Counted from the stretch's first letter, positions 9,590 through 20,215 are shown. The stretch is 64,000 nucleotides of DNA from Cupriavidus sp. YR651 (GCF_900101625.1 NZ_FMYZ01000003.1:1-64000); one strand, 5' to 3'. Notes: generated by a model not told the origin, from the sequence alone. Made by a program: numbers and translations.

Positions 9590-10576
9590 CTACTCGATCG
9601 CCACCTTGCCCTCCTTGACCAGCTTCGCGAATTTCGCGGTTTCCGTGTCGATGCGCTTTGCAAACTCATCGGACGTGCTTGCCATAGGCTCGGCACCCGC
9701 GGCGAGCATGCGTTGGCGGAAATCCGGAGAGTTGACGATCTTCACGATCTCGGCGCTGAGTCTGGTGACGATGGGTTTCGGCGTGGCTGCCGGGGCGAGC
9801 ACGCCAAACCACGTTCCGATATCGAAGCCCTTGAGCCCTGCCTCCTCGAGTGTCGGCACGTCGGGCAACACGCTGGAACGCTTTGCAGTGGTGACCGCGA
9901 GTGGCCGAAGCTTGCCGGCCTTGATATGAGGAAGCACCGTCGTCAGCGTATCGAACGACATCGTGACCTGGCCGCCAAGCAGATCCGTTGTCAGCGGGCC
10001 GCTACCCTTGTATGGGACGTGCAGCAGCGGCGCGCCGGTGGCCGCCTGGAACTGCGTGCCGATCAGGTGTTGCGCGGTTCCATTGCCGTTCGAGCCATAG
10101 GCGAACTCCGTCGGCGCCGTCTTTGCGAGCGATACCAGTTCCGCGACCGTCTTGGCCGGCGTCTTCGCGGGGTTGATCACCAGCACATTCGGCACCATCG
10201 CCACGGTAGCGACCGGCGCGAGGTCCTTCTGGAAGTTGTAGGGCAGCTTCTTGTAGACGCTCGTCGCGATGGTGTGGTGTACCGCACCCATCAGCAGCGT
10301 GTAGCCGTCCGGCTTTGCCTTGCTGACGTAGTCCGCGCCGACCGTGGCGCCGGCGCCGGGCCGGTTCTCCACAATGACAGGCTGGCCAAGCTGCTTTGAC
10401 AACTGGTCGCCGATGGCCCGTGCCAGGACATCCGTGGTGCCACCGGATGGAAAAGGCACCACAAGGCTGATCGGTCGCGTGGGCCAGTCTTGCGCACTGC
10501 ACAGGGCCGACGCGCCGAGGCCGAGCGCCAGAAGCGATACACGGATGAACTGCTGCACTGCATGGGAAGTACGCAT
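9590..10576 (-). CDS. Bug-family tripartite tricarboxylate transporter receptor (tartrate locus)
   Basis: This 328-residue periplasmic binding protein has a signal peptide (cleavage near ALCSAQ) and the family motifs WPTRPISLVVPF, PSGGTTD and ENRPGAGATVGA. AGGAG lies seven bases upstream of the ATG at 10576. It is the last gene of the run ttuC-dctA-ttuD-pyk-eno and begins 98 bases after the enolase stop, so it may share that transcript. Tartrate or a related hydroxy acid is the obvious candidate ligand, but this rests on position only. Confidence 0.9.
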   Translation of the reverse strand: MRTSHAVQQFIRVSLLALGLGASALCSAQDWPTRPISLVVPFPSGGTTDVLARAIGDQLSKQLGQPVIVENRPGAGATVGADYVSKAKPDGYTLLMGAVHHTIATSVYKKLPYNFQKDLAPVATVAMVPNVLVINPAKTPAKTVAELVSLAKTAPTEFAYGSNGNGTAQHLIGTQFQAATGAPLLHVPYKGSGPLTTDLLGGQVTMSFDTLTTVLPHIKAGKLRPLAVTTAKRSSVLPDVPTLEEAGLKGFDIGTWFGVLAPAATPKPIVTRLSAEIVKIVNSPDFRQRMLAAGAEPMASTSDEFAKRIDTETAKFAKLVKEGKVAIE

Positions 10577-10674
10577 GGCTTGTCTCCTGTCGTCAATAAG
10601 TGTTCGATCTCTGCTGGATCTTCGATGCATGAATTCCCGCCGCCCAGCGTGGCGAGGCGGCAAGGCGGGTGTTG

Positions 10675-11970
<1,296 letters not shown>

Positions 11971-13389
11971 TTACTGGACTTGCGCAATGCGCAGGAGATT
12001 GGTCGTGCCGGCCACCGTGAAGGGCAGGCCCGCCGAGATGACGATGGAATCGCCGGCCACGCCGAAGCGCTCCTTGAGAACGGTGCGGCTGGCAAGATCG
12101 GTCATCTCCAGCACGTCGATCACCTCATGGCAGAGCACCGCATGCACCCCCCAGGCCAATGCCAGGCGTCGCGCGGTGGCGACTCGCGGTGTCATGCCGA
12201 GGATGGGCACCTCCGGGCGCTCCCTCGCCATGCGCAATGCCGAGTAGCCGGAACTGGTGTACGCCACGGTGGCGGGCACCTTGAGCAGGCCGGCAACGTG
12301 GCGCACGGCGTAGCCGATGGCATCGGCGGCTTCCGCGCGCGGCGGCGTATGCGAGGCCTGGATGGCATCGTGATACAGCGGGTCCGACTCCGTGCGGGTG
12401 ATGATGCTGTCCATCATCCGGACCGCCTCCACTGGATACTTGCCCGAGGCGGATTCGGCCGACAGCATCACCGCATCGGCGCCGTCGTACACGGCGGTGG
12501 CGACATCGGAGGCCTCGGCACGTGTCGGGACCGGCGCCGAAATCATCGATTCGAGCATCTGCGTGGCGACGATGACCGGCTTTCCCGCCTTGCGGCATGC
12601 CCGCACGATCTGCTTTTGCAGCGACGGCACCAGCTCCGCAGGCATTTCCACGCCGAGGTCGCCGCGCGCCACCATGACGGCATCGGCCTCCGCGACGATC
12701 GTTTCCAGGCTCTGGATGGCGGCGGGCTTTTCAAGTTTCGCGACGATGCCGGCGCGGCCCTTCACGATCTCCTTGATCTCCAGGATGTCCTCGGGCCGTT
12801 GGACGAACGACAAGGCGATCCAGTCCACGCCGAGCGTCAGCCCGAAGTCCAGGTCACGCCTGTCCTTCTCGGTCATCGCCGACAACGGGAGGACCACGCC
12901 GGGTACGTTGACGCCTTTGCGATCCGAAAGCGTGCCCCCGTTCACCACGGTGGTCTCGGCAAAATCCTTGCCGCACCGCTCGACGCGCAGGCGGATCTTG
13001 CCGTCGTCGAGCAGCAGTTCGCTGCCTTCCTGCAGCGCAGCGAAGATCTCGGCGTGCGGAAGACTTACCCGGGTTTGCGATCCGGCCACGGCGCTATCGA
13101 GATCCAGTCGGAACGACGCCTCGGCTTCAAGTTGAACCGGGCCTTCGGCGAAGGTGCCGATGCGAAGCTTGGGCCCCTGCAAATCCAGCAGTACGCCAAT
13201 CGGGCGGCCCCGGTCACGCTCGACCGCGCGAATGGTATCGAGCCGTTGCTTGTGGTCCTCGTGGCTGCCGTGGCTGAAGTTGAGCCGGAACACATCGGCG
13301 CCGGCTTCAAACAGGGCGTCGATGATCTCGGGCGCCGTGCTTGCCGGCCCGAGTGTTGCCACGATCTTTGCATTGCGAAGGCGTCTCAT
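11971..13389 (-). CDS. pyk: Pyruvate kinase (TtuE-type)
   Basis: This 472-residue pyruvate kinase converts PEP and ADP to pyruvate and ATP. It shows AKIVATLGPAS, RLNFSHGSHEDH, the active-site stretch VMVARGDLGVEMP and a complete C-terminal allosteric domain. GGAG lies seven bases before the ATG at 13389; the upstream ATG at 13407 lacks this spacing. It sits 14 bases after ttuD and nine before eno. A pyruvate kinase gene, ttuE, is a known member of the Agrobacterium vitis tartrate operon, which supports reading this as the catabolic copy. Confidence 0.95.
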   Translation of the reverse strand: MRRLRNAKIVATLGPASTAPEIIDALFEAGADVFRLNFSHGSHEDHKQRLDTIRAVERDRGRPIGVLLDLQGPKLRIGTFAEGPVQLEAEASFRLDLDSAVAGSQTRVSLPHAEIFAALQEGSELLLDDGKIRLRVERCGKDFAETTVVNGGTLSDRKGVNVPGVVLPLSAMTEKDRRDLDFGLTLGVDWIALSFVQRPEDILEIKEIVKGRAGIVAKLEKPAAIQSLETIVAEADAVMVARGDLGVEMPAELVPSLQKQIVRACRKAGKPVIVATQMLESMISAPVPTRAEASDVATAVYDGADAVMLSAESASGKYPVEAVRMMDSIITRTESDPLYHDAIQASHTPPRAEAADAIGYAVRHVAGLLKVPATVAYTSSGYSALRMARERPEVPILGMTPRVATARRLALAWGVHAVLCHEVIDVLEMTDLASRTVLKERFGVAGDSIVISAGLPFTVAGTTNLLRIAQVQ

Positions 13390-13403
13390 CGTATTACTCC
13401 AGG

Positions 13404-14672
13404 TCACCGCGCGATCAGGATCGCGCGGAAGTCATTGACATTGGTCCTTGTCGGGCCGGTGATGACGGCATCGCCAAGCGCTTCGAAGAAGCCGTGGCCG
13501 TCGTTGGCGGACAGTGCGTCCTGCGGCCGAATGCCGAGTCGCCACGCCCGCTCCAGGGTGTCCGGTCCGGCGATGGCGCCGGCAATCTCCTCCTGGCCAT
13601 CTACGCCGTCGGTGTCGCCGGCGATCGCGTAGACCCCCGGCTCGCCACGCAGCGTCAGCGCAAGCGACAGCAGGTACTCCACGTTTCGCCCGCCGCGTCC
13701 GTTGCCTCGCACCGTCACGGTTGTTTCTCCGCCGGAGAGCAGCACACAAGGCACTTGAAACAGCTGGCCGTGCCTGGCCGTCTCCAGGGCAAGGGCACCC
13801 ATCACCTTGCCGACGTCGCGTGCCTCGCCTTCGATCGCATCGCCGAGGATGTGCACGGGAATCCCGGCACGTTCCGCGACGCGCGAGGCGGCTTGCAGTG
13901 CCATGCGGGGCGTGGCGATCAGCGAGGTGCGGATATCGGGAAGGCGGGGGTCGCCAGGCTTGATCGTCTCGGCGGCATCGGAAGCCAGCACTGTCATCAC
14001 GTGCGCCGGCACGTCGATGCTGTAGCGGCGGATGATGGCGACGGCGTCCGCGCAGGTGGTCGGGTCCGGTACGGTCGGGCCGGAGGCGATGTCGATGGGG
14101 TCGTCGCCCGGCACATCGGACAGCAGTAGATTGCAGATACGTGCCGGATGGCAGGCGGCCGCGAGACGTCCGCCCTTGATGGTGGAGAGGTGACGGCGCA
14201 CGCAATTCATCTCCGAGATCGTGGCCCCCGACTTCAGCAGCGCCTGGTTGATGGCTTGCTTGTCTTCCAGCGAGATGCCGGCGAGTGGCAGGGGCAGCAG
14301 CGACGAGCCACCGCCCGAGATCAGGCAGATAACGAGATCGTCGGCGGTGAGGTTCGCCACCAGTTCCATCATGCGGCGTGCAGCGCGATGGCCTGCCGTG
14401 TCAGGCACCGGATGCGCGGCTTCCACGATCTCGATGCGCGAGCATTCCACGGCATAGCCGTAGCGCGTCACGACGAGTCCCTCGACAGGACCTTCCCAGG
14501 CGGCCTCGAACGCGTTGGCCATCGCTGCCGAGGCCTTGCCGGCACCAATCACAATCGTGCGGCCTTTCGGCGGTGGCGGCAGATACTGCGCCAGCGTGCC
14601 GGATGGCTGCGCGGCGTCGATGGCGGCCTGGAACATGTCGTGGAGCAGGGCGCGAGCCTGTTCAGCTTGCAT
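13404..14672 (-). CDS. ttuD: Glycerate 2-kinase / hydroxypyruvate reductase family protein TtuD
   Basis: This 422-residue protein belongs to the GckA/TtuD (MOFRL) family. It has an N-terminal domain with VIGAGKASAAMA, the Gly/Ser-rich loop LISGGGSSLLPLP, KSGATISEMNCVR, and a C-terminal MOFRL part with GDTDGVDG. Older literature calls TtuD a hydroxypyruvate reductase, but the fold is that of glycerate 2-kinases, which make 2-phosphoglycerate; this fits the downstream enolase. The ATG at 14672 has GGGAG eight bases upstream, better than the TTG at 14693. The gene is 17 bases from dctA and 14 from pyk. Confidence 0.9.
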   Translation of the reverse strand: MQAEQARALLHDMFQAAIDAAQPSGTLAQYLPPPPKGRTIVIGAGKASAAMANAFEAAWEGPVEGLVVTRYGYAVECSRIEIVEAAHPVPDTAGHRAARRMMELVANLTADDLVICLISGGGSSLLPLPLAGISLEDKQAINQALLKSGATISEMNCVRRHLSTIKGGRLAAACHPARICNLLLSDVPGDDPIDIASGPTVPDPTTCADAVAIIRRYSIDVPAHVMTVLASDAAETIKPGDPRLPDIRTSLIATPRMALQAASRVAERAGIPVHILGDAIEGEARDVGKVMGALALETARHGQLFQVPCVLLSGGETTVTVRGNGRGGRNVEYLLSLALTLRGEPGVYAIAGDTDGVDGQEEIAGAIAGPDTLERAWRLGIRPQDALSANDGHGFFEALGDAVITGPTRTNVNDFRAILIAR

Positions 14673-14689
14673 GATCTTGACTCCCTTGC

Positions 14690-16045
14690 TCAATGGACAA
14701 CGGACGCGTGCGCATCGGCGGCACGGGCCAGGCGGGACCCGATCGTCTCCGCCTCGGGCTTTGCGTCGACCGATGTCGGTTCATCGATGACCTTGCCATC
14801 GAGCGCGTCCTGAAGCTGGCGCTGATCGACGGCGCCCACCCATCGGGCAATGGCCAGTGTGCCGACGGCATTGCCGATCGTGTTGGTGATGGCGCGAGCC
14901 TCCGACATGAAGCGATCCACGCCGAGCAGCAGCACCATGCCCGCGACGGGGATCTTGCCGAGCGACGCCAGCGTGGCGGCCAGCGTGATAAAGCCCGAAC
15001 CTGTCACCCCCGCGGAGCCCTTTGACGTGAGAAGCAGCACACCGAGCACGACCAGTTGGTCGGTCAGCGTGAGCGGCGTGTTGGTGGCCTGGGCGATGAA
15101 GATGGCCGCCATCGTGTAGTAGATGCACTGGCCGTCCGGGTTGAAGGTCAGCCCGGAGGGCACCACCAGACCAACTACCGACTTGGAGACCCCGGCGTTT
15201 TCCAGCTTGCGCATGAGCTGCGGCACCACGGATTCCGACGAACTCGTGCCAAGCACCGTGAACAGTTCGTCCCGGATGTACCGGAGGAACTTCCAGAGAC
15301 TGAACCCTGCGATGCGGGCCACGCCACCCAGGACGACCACCACGAACAGGAAGCAGGTGATGTACATGGTGCCCATGAGCTTGCCGAGCGAGACCACGGA
15401 GCCCAGGCCGTACTTGCCCACCGTGAATGCCATCGCGCCGAACGCGGCAAGCGGGGCGAGTCGCATGATCATGCCGACGACGGTAAACACGCCGTGGGTG
15501 AAGGAGTCCAGCACATCGACCACCGGTTTTGCGCGGGGGCCGATATGCGAGAGCGCGATGCCGAACAGCGTGGCAAACACGAGGATCTGCAGAATGTCGT
15601 TCCGGGCGAGCGCGTCGATGACGCTTGTCGGCACCAGGTTCATCATGAAGTCGATGAAGGAGTGCGGCTTCTCCGCGGCATGGGTGTAGCTGGCAATCGC
15701 CTTGGTGTCGAGGTGTGCCGCATCGACATTCATGCCGTGGCCGGGCTGGACCACGTTGACGACGATAAGGCCGAGCGCCAGCGCGAAGGTGGAGAGCAGT
15801 TCAAAGTAGAGCAGCGCACGGACGCCGACGCGGCCAAGCTCCTTCATGTTCTCCATCCGGGCAATGCCAAGGACCACCGTCGCGAAGATGATCGGCGCGA
15901 ACACCATCTTGATCAGCTTGATGAACACGTCGCCGAATGGCTTGAAGTCGCTGGCGATGTTGGGGGCCCAGACGCCCAGCGCAACGCCGGCGGCGACGCC
16001 AATCAGCACCTGGACATACAGCTTTCCCAGTAGTCTTTGAATCAT
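14690..16045 (-). CDS. dctA: C4-dicarboxylate:cation symporter DctA
   Basis: This 451-residue inner-membrane carrier of the DAACS family imports C4 dicarboxylates. It shows KMVFAPIIFATVVLGI, the serine-rich hairpin LGTSSSESVVPQL, the NPDGQCIYYT motif and the TSKGSAGVTGSGF loop, as expected for DctA. AGGAG lies six bases before the ATG at 16045. It lies between ttuC and ttuD, so tartrate or another C4 hydroxy-diacid is its likely substrate here, replacing the MFS carrier TtuB of Agrobacterium. The substrate is inferred from context. Confidence 0.93.
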   Translation of the reverse strand: MIQRLLGKLYVQVLIGVAAGVALGVWAPNIASDFKPFGDVFIKLIKMVFAPIIFATVVLGIARMENMKELGRVGVRALLYFELLSTFALALGLIVVNVVQPGHGMNVDAAHLDTKAIASYTHAAEKPHSFIDFMMNLVPTSVIDALARNDILQILVFATLFGIALSHIGPRAKPVVDVLDSFTHGVFTVVGMIMRLAPLAAFGAMAFTVGKYGLGSVVSLGKLMGTMYITCFLFVVVVLGGVARIAGFSLWKFLRYIRDELFTVLGTSSSESVVPQLMRKLENAGVSKSVVGLVVPSGLTFNPDGQCIYYTMAAIFIAQATNTPLTLTDQLVVLGVLLLTSKGSAGVTGSGFITLAATLASLGKIPVAGMVLLLGVDRFMSEARAITNTIGNAVGTLAIARWVGAVDQRQLQDALDGKVIDEPTSVDAKPEAETIGSRLARAADAHASVVH

Positions 16046-16191
16046 TGCTGTCTCCTGCTTGCTCGATGAGATGCGCTTGCAGACCAGCTCTGAAGGCTGT
16101 TTCCGTATCTGCAAGGCAGGGGCGGGCCGCGAGGGGGCCCGCAATGCCGCCGCGGCGCGTGCCGGGCGGCAGGTACTGCGCGGCGTGAGGG

Positions 16192-17280
16192 TTATGCGGC
16201 CTTCGCTTGCCGGCCGGAGGCCAGGTAGTCGCAGACGGCCTTGGTGACTTCGACCGTGGTGGCCTGGCCACCGAGATCGCGTGTGTGAAGGGCGGGATTG
16301 GCGGTGACGGCCTCGATGGCACTCATCACACGCTTTGCGGAATCGAACTCGCCCAGATGCTCAAGCAGCATCACGACGGACCAGAACGTGCCAACGGGGT
16401 TGGCCAGGCCCTTGCCCATGATGTCGAAGGCGGAGCCATGGATCGGCTCGAACATCGACGGGTAACGGCGTTCCGGATCGATGTTGCCAGTCGGAGCAAT
16501 GCCCAGGCTGCCTGCCAGTGCCGCGGCGAGGTCGCTCAGGATGTCGGCATGGAGGTTCGTGGCGACGATGGTATCCAGCGACTTCGGACGATTCACCATC
16601 CGCGCCGTGGCGGCATCCACGAGTTCCTTGTCCCACGTGACATCGGGGAAGTCCTTCGCAACCTGCACGGCCACTTCGTCCCACATCACCATGGCGTGGC
16701 GCTGCGCATTGGACTTGGTGATGACCGTCAGCAGCTTGCGCGGACGCGACTGGGCCAGCTTGAATGCGTAGCGCAGAATGCGCTCGACGCCGACGCGCGT
16801 CATCATCGACACATCGGTCGCGGCTTCGATCGGGTGCCCCTGGTGCACGCGGCCACCGACGCCGGAGTATTCGCCTTCGGAGTTTTCCCGCACGATCACC
16901 CAGTTCAGGTCTTCGGGTGCGCAGCGCTTCAGCGGGCCGTCAATGCCGGGGAGGATGCGGGTCGGGCGCACGTTGGCGTACTGGTCGAAACCCTGACAGA
17001 TCTTCAGGCGCAGCCCCCAGAGCGTGATGTGATCCGGAATCTGGTTGTCGCCCGCCGAGCCGAACAAGATCGCGTCCTTGCCGCGGAGCGCATCGAGGCC
17101 GTTCTCCGGCATCATCACGCCGTGCTGGCGGTAGTAGTCGCCGCCCCAGTCGAAGTTCTCGAACTCGAAACTAAAGTTTGCGCCGCCCGCGGCCAGTGCC
17201 TCCAGCACTTCACGCCCTGCCGGCACGACTTCCTTGCCAATGCCGTCACCCGGAATCGTTGCGATCTTGTAGGTCTTCAT
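16192..17280 (-). CDS. ttuC: Tartrate dehydrogenase/decarboxylase
   Basis: This 362-residue enzyme of the isocitrate/isopropylmalate dehydrogenase family has IPGDGIGKEVVPAG, the substrate Arg region NVRPTRILPG, RENSEGEYSGVGGRVH, the catalytic KSNAQRHAM and the metal Asp stretch NLHADILSDLAA. The subfamily pattern and the operon make tartrate dehydrogenase (NAD-linked, converting meso-tartrate to D-glycerate) the best call; a D-malate dehydrogenase is possible. AAGGAG lies seven bases before the ATG. It is the first gene of the operon and is divergent from the LysR gene; a 146-base gap separates it from dctA. Confidence 0.9.
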   Translation of the reverse strand: MKTYKIATIPGDGIGKEVVPAGREVLEALAAGGANFSFEFENFDWGGDYYRQHGVMMPENGLDALRGKDAILFGSAGDNQIPDHITLWGLRLKICQGFDQYANVRPTRILPGIDGPLKRCAPEDLNWVIVRENSEGEYSGVGGRVHQGHPIEAATDVSMMTRVGVERILRYAFKLAQSRPRKLLTVITKSNAQRHAMVMWDEVAVQVAKDFPDVTWDKELVDAATARMVNRPKSLDTIVATNLHADILSDLAAALAGSLGIAPTGNIDPERRYPSMFEPIHGSAFDIMGKGLANPVGTFWSVVMLLEHLGEFDSAKRVMSAIEAVTANPALHTRDLGGQATTVEVTKAVCDYLASGRQAKAA

Positions 17281-17362
17281 CTTTCGTCTCCTTGTCGGAA
17301 TCACCGCTGAATTGCGTGAGTGGATTCTGGTCGGTGGACGTGGTTTTGGATCGGCGCTAAAG

Positions 17363-17388
17363 TTAAACCATTCTTAACCTGAGATTAA
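17363..17388. promoter_or_regulatory. Three TTAA motifs at 11-base spacing, candidate LysR operator
   Basis: TTAA occurs at 17363, 17374 and 17385, exactly one helical turn apart, ending six bases before the LysR start. LysR regulators commonly bind palindromic half sites on one face of the helix and repress themselves while activating the divergent gene, here ttuC. The assignment is inferred from position and spacing. Confidence 0.5.
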
Positions 17389-17393
17389 AGATC

Positions 17394-18317
17394 ATGGGCT
17401 CGACCAGTGGCATTCAGCCCTCGGAGCTGGGTTTCTTCACTTCCGTGGCGACGGCAGGCAGCCTGAGCGCGGCGGCGCGTGACCTGGGGATCTCCACGGC
17501 GGCGGTGAGCAAGCGCCTTGCCCAGATGGAGGCGCGGATCGGCATGCCGTTGCTGACGCGAACCACCCGCCGGATGGGCCTGACGCCGGAAGGCGAGGTC
17601 TTCCTCGAACACGCCAGGCGGATCCTCGGCGAGATCGACGACCTGGACCAGTTGCTCACCAGCGCGAAGGGGCGGCCGAGCGGATTGCTGCGGGTCAACG
17701 CCACGCTCGGCTTTGGCCGCATGCACGTGGCGCCGGTGATCTCGGAATACAGCAGGGCGTATCCGGACGTCGACGTGCAGTTGCAGTTGTCCGCCGACCC
17801 GCCACCGCTAACGGAAGACGCCTTTGATGTGTGCGTCAGGTTTGGCGAGCCGCCCGACGCACGGATTGTCGCGAAGCTGCTGGCACCCAATCGCCGGCTG
17901 CTTTGTGCTTCGCCGAAGTACCTGCGGGACCGTGGCGAGCCCATGACCCCCTCGGATCTGGCTCGCCACAATTGCATCGGTATCCGCCAGGGCAGCGATG
18001 CCTATGGCGTGTGGCGATTGAGTTCCGGCAAGGGCGCAAAGCAGCGCACGGAGTCGGTCCATGTGCGCGGCAATCTCACGACGAACGATGGCGAGATTGC
18101 CGTCAACTGGGCGCTGGAAGGTCACGGCATCGTGATGCGCGCGGAATGGGACATCGAGCGCTATCTGCGAAGCGGCCGCCTGGTGCACGTGCTGCCGAAC
18201 TACTCGACGCCGGAAGCGAGTATCTATGCGGTCTACCAGCAACGTCACCAGCTATCATCGCGAATCAGGCTTTTCGTAGAGTTTCTGGCGTCAAAGTTCA
18301 GCGAGTTCGGAAAGTAG
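17394..18317 (+). CDS. ttuA: LysR-family regulator of the tartrate operon
   Basis: This 307-residue LysR regulator has an N-terminal HTH (ELGFFTSVATAGSLSAAARDLG, then STAAVSKRLAQME) and a periplasmic-binding-like effector domain. It starts at an ATG 113 bases from the divergent ttuC start. The LysR gene ttuA is known to accompany ttu operons, and the layout here is the same. Sequence alone would allow any LysR subfamily; the symbol rests on context. Confidence 0.85.
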   Translation: MGSTSGIQPSELGFFTSVATAGSLSAAARDLGISTAAVSKRLAQMEARIGMPLLTRTTRRMGLTPEGEVFLEHARRILGEIDDLDQLLTSAKGRPSGLLRVNATLGFGRMHVAPVISEYSRAYPDVDVQLQLSADPPPLTEDAFDVCVRFGEPPDARIVAKLLAPNRRLLCASPKYLRDRGEPMTPSDLARHNCIGIRQGSDAYGVWRLSSGKGAKQRTESVHVRGNLTTNDGEIAVNWALEGHGIVMRAEWDIERYLRSGRLVHVLPNYSTPEASIYAVYQQRHQLSSRIRLFVEFLASKFSEFGK

Positions 18318-18391
18318 GCCGCGATCCCGTGGGCAACGCGGGCCGTCGATCGTTGCCGCCCCGGCCGTCCGATCCACCGGAGCGGGCCTGT

Positions 18392-19186
18392 TCATGGCTT
18401 GGTGCCTTTGTGCTGGTTCCGGAGCGCCGCCTCTCCGGCCTCCGACACCTCGACCCACTTCTTGTCGGGCGCGGCGTCGGCGACGTAGCTGTCGTGCCAG
18501 TTCCACCACTTGTAGGTCGGCGTCTGGGGATAGCCCTCGGGCGAGTCTTCCCAGACTTCCTGCCGGCCCAGCGGCGTGATGTCGAGGTAGTTCCAGGTGT
18601 TCCCCATCTGTTCGTCGCCGCGATTGTTGAGGAAGTAGGTGCGGAACACGCTGTCGCCGTCGCGATAGAACACGTTCGTGCCGTGCCATTCGTTCACGCC
18701 GAAGTCGGCATCGAAGCTGTCGATGAGGGTGAACCACGGGATCTCCCAGCCCATCCGCGCCTTCAGCCGGGCGATGTCGGCCTGAGGCGCGCGCGAGACG
18801 AAGACGAGGGTGGTGTCGCGGGCGTTCAGGTGGGAGAGGTGGGCGACCTGGTCGGCCACCAGCGAGCAGCCCCGGCAAGCGTGGTCAGGCCAGCCGAACA
18901 CGCCGGGCTCGAAGAAGGCGCGGTAGACGATCAGCTGGCGCCGGCCGTCGAACAGGTCGGTCAGGCTGGCCTTGCCCGCGGGCCCTTCGAACGCATACGC
19001 CTTCTCCACGGCCATCCAGGGCATTCGCCGGCGCTCGGCGGCCAGCGCGTCACGGGCGCGAGTCTGGGCCTTTTCCTTCACAAGCAACTGCTGGCGGGCC
19101 GCTTCCCATGCCTGCGGCGACACGACCGGTGGTGTGCGCATCGCAGGCTGTCCGCCGTTCCGTCCGTTTTCGGCTGATGTCGTCAT
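18392..19186 (-). CDS. DUF899-family thioredoxin-like protein
   Basis: This 264-residue protein belongs to the DUF899 thioredoxin-fold family. It shows WMAVEKAYAFEGPAG, LIVYRAFFEP, a Cys pair in HACRGCSLVADQV (CxxC) and the family patterns EIPWFTLIDSFDADFGVNEWHGTNVFYRDG and NYLDITPLGRQEVWEDSP. The CRGC pair suggests a redox role, but no substrate is known for the family. GGAAAC is the only weak ribosome site before the ATG. It is convergent with the LysR gene and divergent from the alternative oxidase gene. Confidence 0.85.
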   Translation of the reverse strand: MTTSAENGRNGGQPAMRTPPVVSPQAWEAARQQLLVKEKAQTRARDALAAERRRMPWMAVEKAYAFEGPAGKASLTDLFDGRRQLIVYRAFFEPGVFGWPDHACRGCSLVADQVAHLSHLNARDTTLVFVSRAPQADIARLKARMGWEIPWFTLIDSFDADFGVNEWHGTNVFYRDGDSVFRTYFLNNRGDEQMGNTWNYLDITPLGRQEVWEDSPEGYPQTPTYKWWNWHDSYVADAAPDKKWVEVSEAGEAALRNQHKGTKP

Positions 19187-19363
19187 GGTTTCCGCAATTT
19201 CCCAGGTTGGGCGAACGTGCGCGCCGCGTGGCTGAAGCGCGATGCGATTCGCTGTTCATCGCTCGTCGTGGCCTGAGATAGTGTGGCACCGGAAATCGAA
19301 CGCTGGGAGTAACAACCGTGGCGGCATTCTCACGCCCTTCGCCGAATTGACCGGCCGCCTCAA

Positions 19364-19386
19364 AAGAGGTATTTTAAATGCATGAT
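19364..19386. promoter_or_regulatory. NsrR-like box upstream of alternative oxidase
   Basis: Two 11-base half sites, AAGAGGTATTT and AAATGCATGAT, face each other around one T. Each matches the NsrR half-site consensus AAGATGCATTT at 9 of 11 positions. The box ends 59 bases before the oxidase start. NsrR is an NO-sensing repressor known to control the alternative oxidase of Vibrio fischeri. Confidence 0.6.
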
Positions 19387-19445
19387 TAACGCGCTGATTC
19401 GATTGCAGCCGTTATCGACTTTTCGAGTCCCCACAGGAGTTCACC

Positions 19446-20126
19446 ATGCATGCCCCCGTAACGACCCAAACCACCCAGCCAGCGCTCGAACGGCATCACG
19501 CCGCCGAGGGGATGTCTGACCGCATCGCGCTGGCGATCACGCTGACGCTCCGGTTCTTTGCGGACACGTTCTTTGCAAAGCGGTATGGGAACCGGGCGAT
19601 CGTGCTGGAAACCGTGGCCGCTGTTCCCGGGATGGTCGGTGGCATGCTGGTGCATCTCAGGTGCCTGCGCTGGATGATCGAGGACGAGGGCTGGATTCGC
19701 ACCTTGCTCGATGAGGCCGAGAACGAGCGGATGCACCTCATGACCTTTATCCAGATCGCGCAGCCGAGCCGCTTTGAACGGGCCGTCATCTTGCTGGCGC
19801 AGGCCGCGTTCTTCGTCTTTTTCTTCCTGCTGTACCTGGTATCGCCGCGCACCGCGCATCGCATGGTGGGTTACTTCGAGGAACAGGCGGTGATCAGCTA
19901 CACGCTCTATCTGGCCGAGATCGATGCGGGCCGCGTGGCAAACATCGCCGCGCCGGACCTGGCGATTGCCTACTGGAACCTGCCGGCCAACGCACGGCTG
20001 CGTGACGTGGTGCTGGCGGTTCGGGACGACGAAGCCGGGCACCGGGATGTCAATCACCAGTACGCCAATCACCTGTCCCAACCGGATCTCCAGCATTCCG
20101 CCGCGTCGGGCCGGCCGGTGGAGTGA
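19446..20126 (+). CDS. aox: Bacterial alternative oxidase (AOX)
   Basis: This 226-residue membrane-bound di-iron ubiquinol oxidase reduces O2 to water without proton pumping. The ligands are E55 (LETVAAVPGM), E94 and H97 (ENERMHL), E145 (FEEQAV), E196 and H199 (DDEAGHRDVNH). Their spacings of 39, 51 and 51 residues match those in plant and protist AOX. A hydrophobic hairpin (about 115-132) anchors it to the membrane. It starts at an ATG with AGGAG seven bases before it. AOX resists cyanide and NO, and the NsrR-like box upstream suggests induction by NO. Confidence 0.93.
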   Translation: MHAPVTTQTTQPALERHHAAEGMSDRIALAITLTLRFFADTFFAKRYGNRAIVLETVAAVPGMVGGMLVHLRCLRWMIEDEGWIRTLLDEAENERMHLMTFIQIAQPSRFERAVILLAQAAFFVFFFLLYLVSPRTAHRMVGYFEEQAVISYTLYLAEIDAGRVANIAAPDLAIAYWNLPANARLRDVVLAVRDDEAGHRDVNHQYANHLSQPDLQHSAASGRPVE

Positions 20127-20135
20127 CGCGCCAAA

Positions 20136-20208
20136 TGGTACTGAGTCCGCCATCCCCGGTGACGATCAGTACCACCTTCCCTTCGTAGTGCCGCATCGCC
20201 GGATGCGG
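20136..20208. terminator. Two hairpins between aox and the flavodoxin gene
   Basis: TGGTACTGA (20136-20144) pairs with TCAGTACCA (20166-20174). CCGCATC (20191-20197) pairs with GATGCGG (20202-20208) and is followed by TT. They lie between convergent stops at 20126 and 20216 and probably help end both transcripts. Confidence 0.45.
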
Positions 20209-20215
20209 TTTCCGG

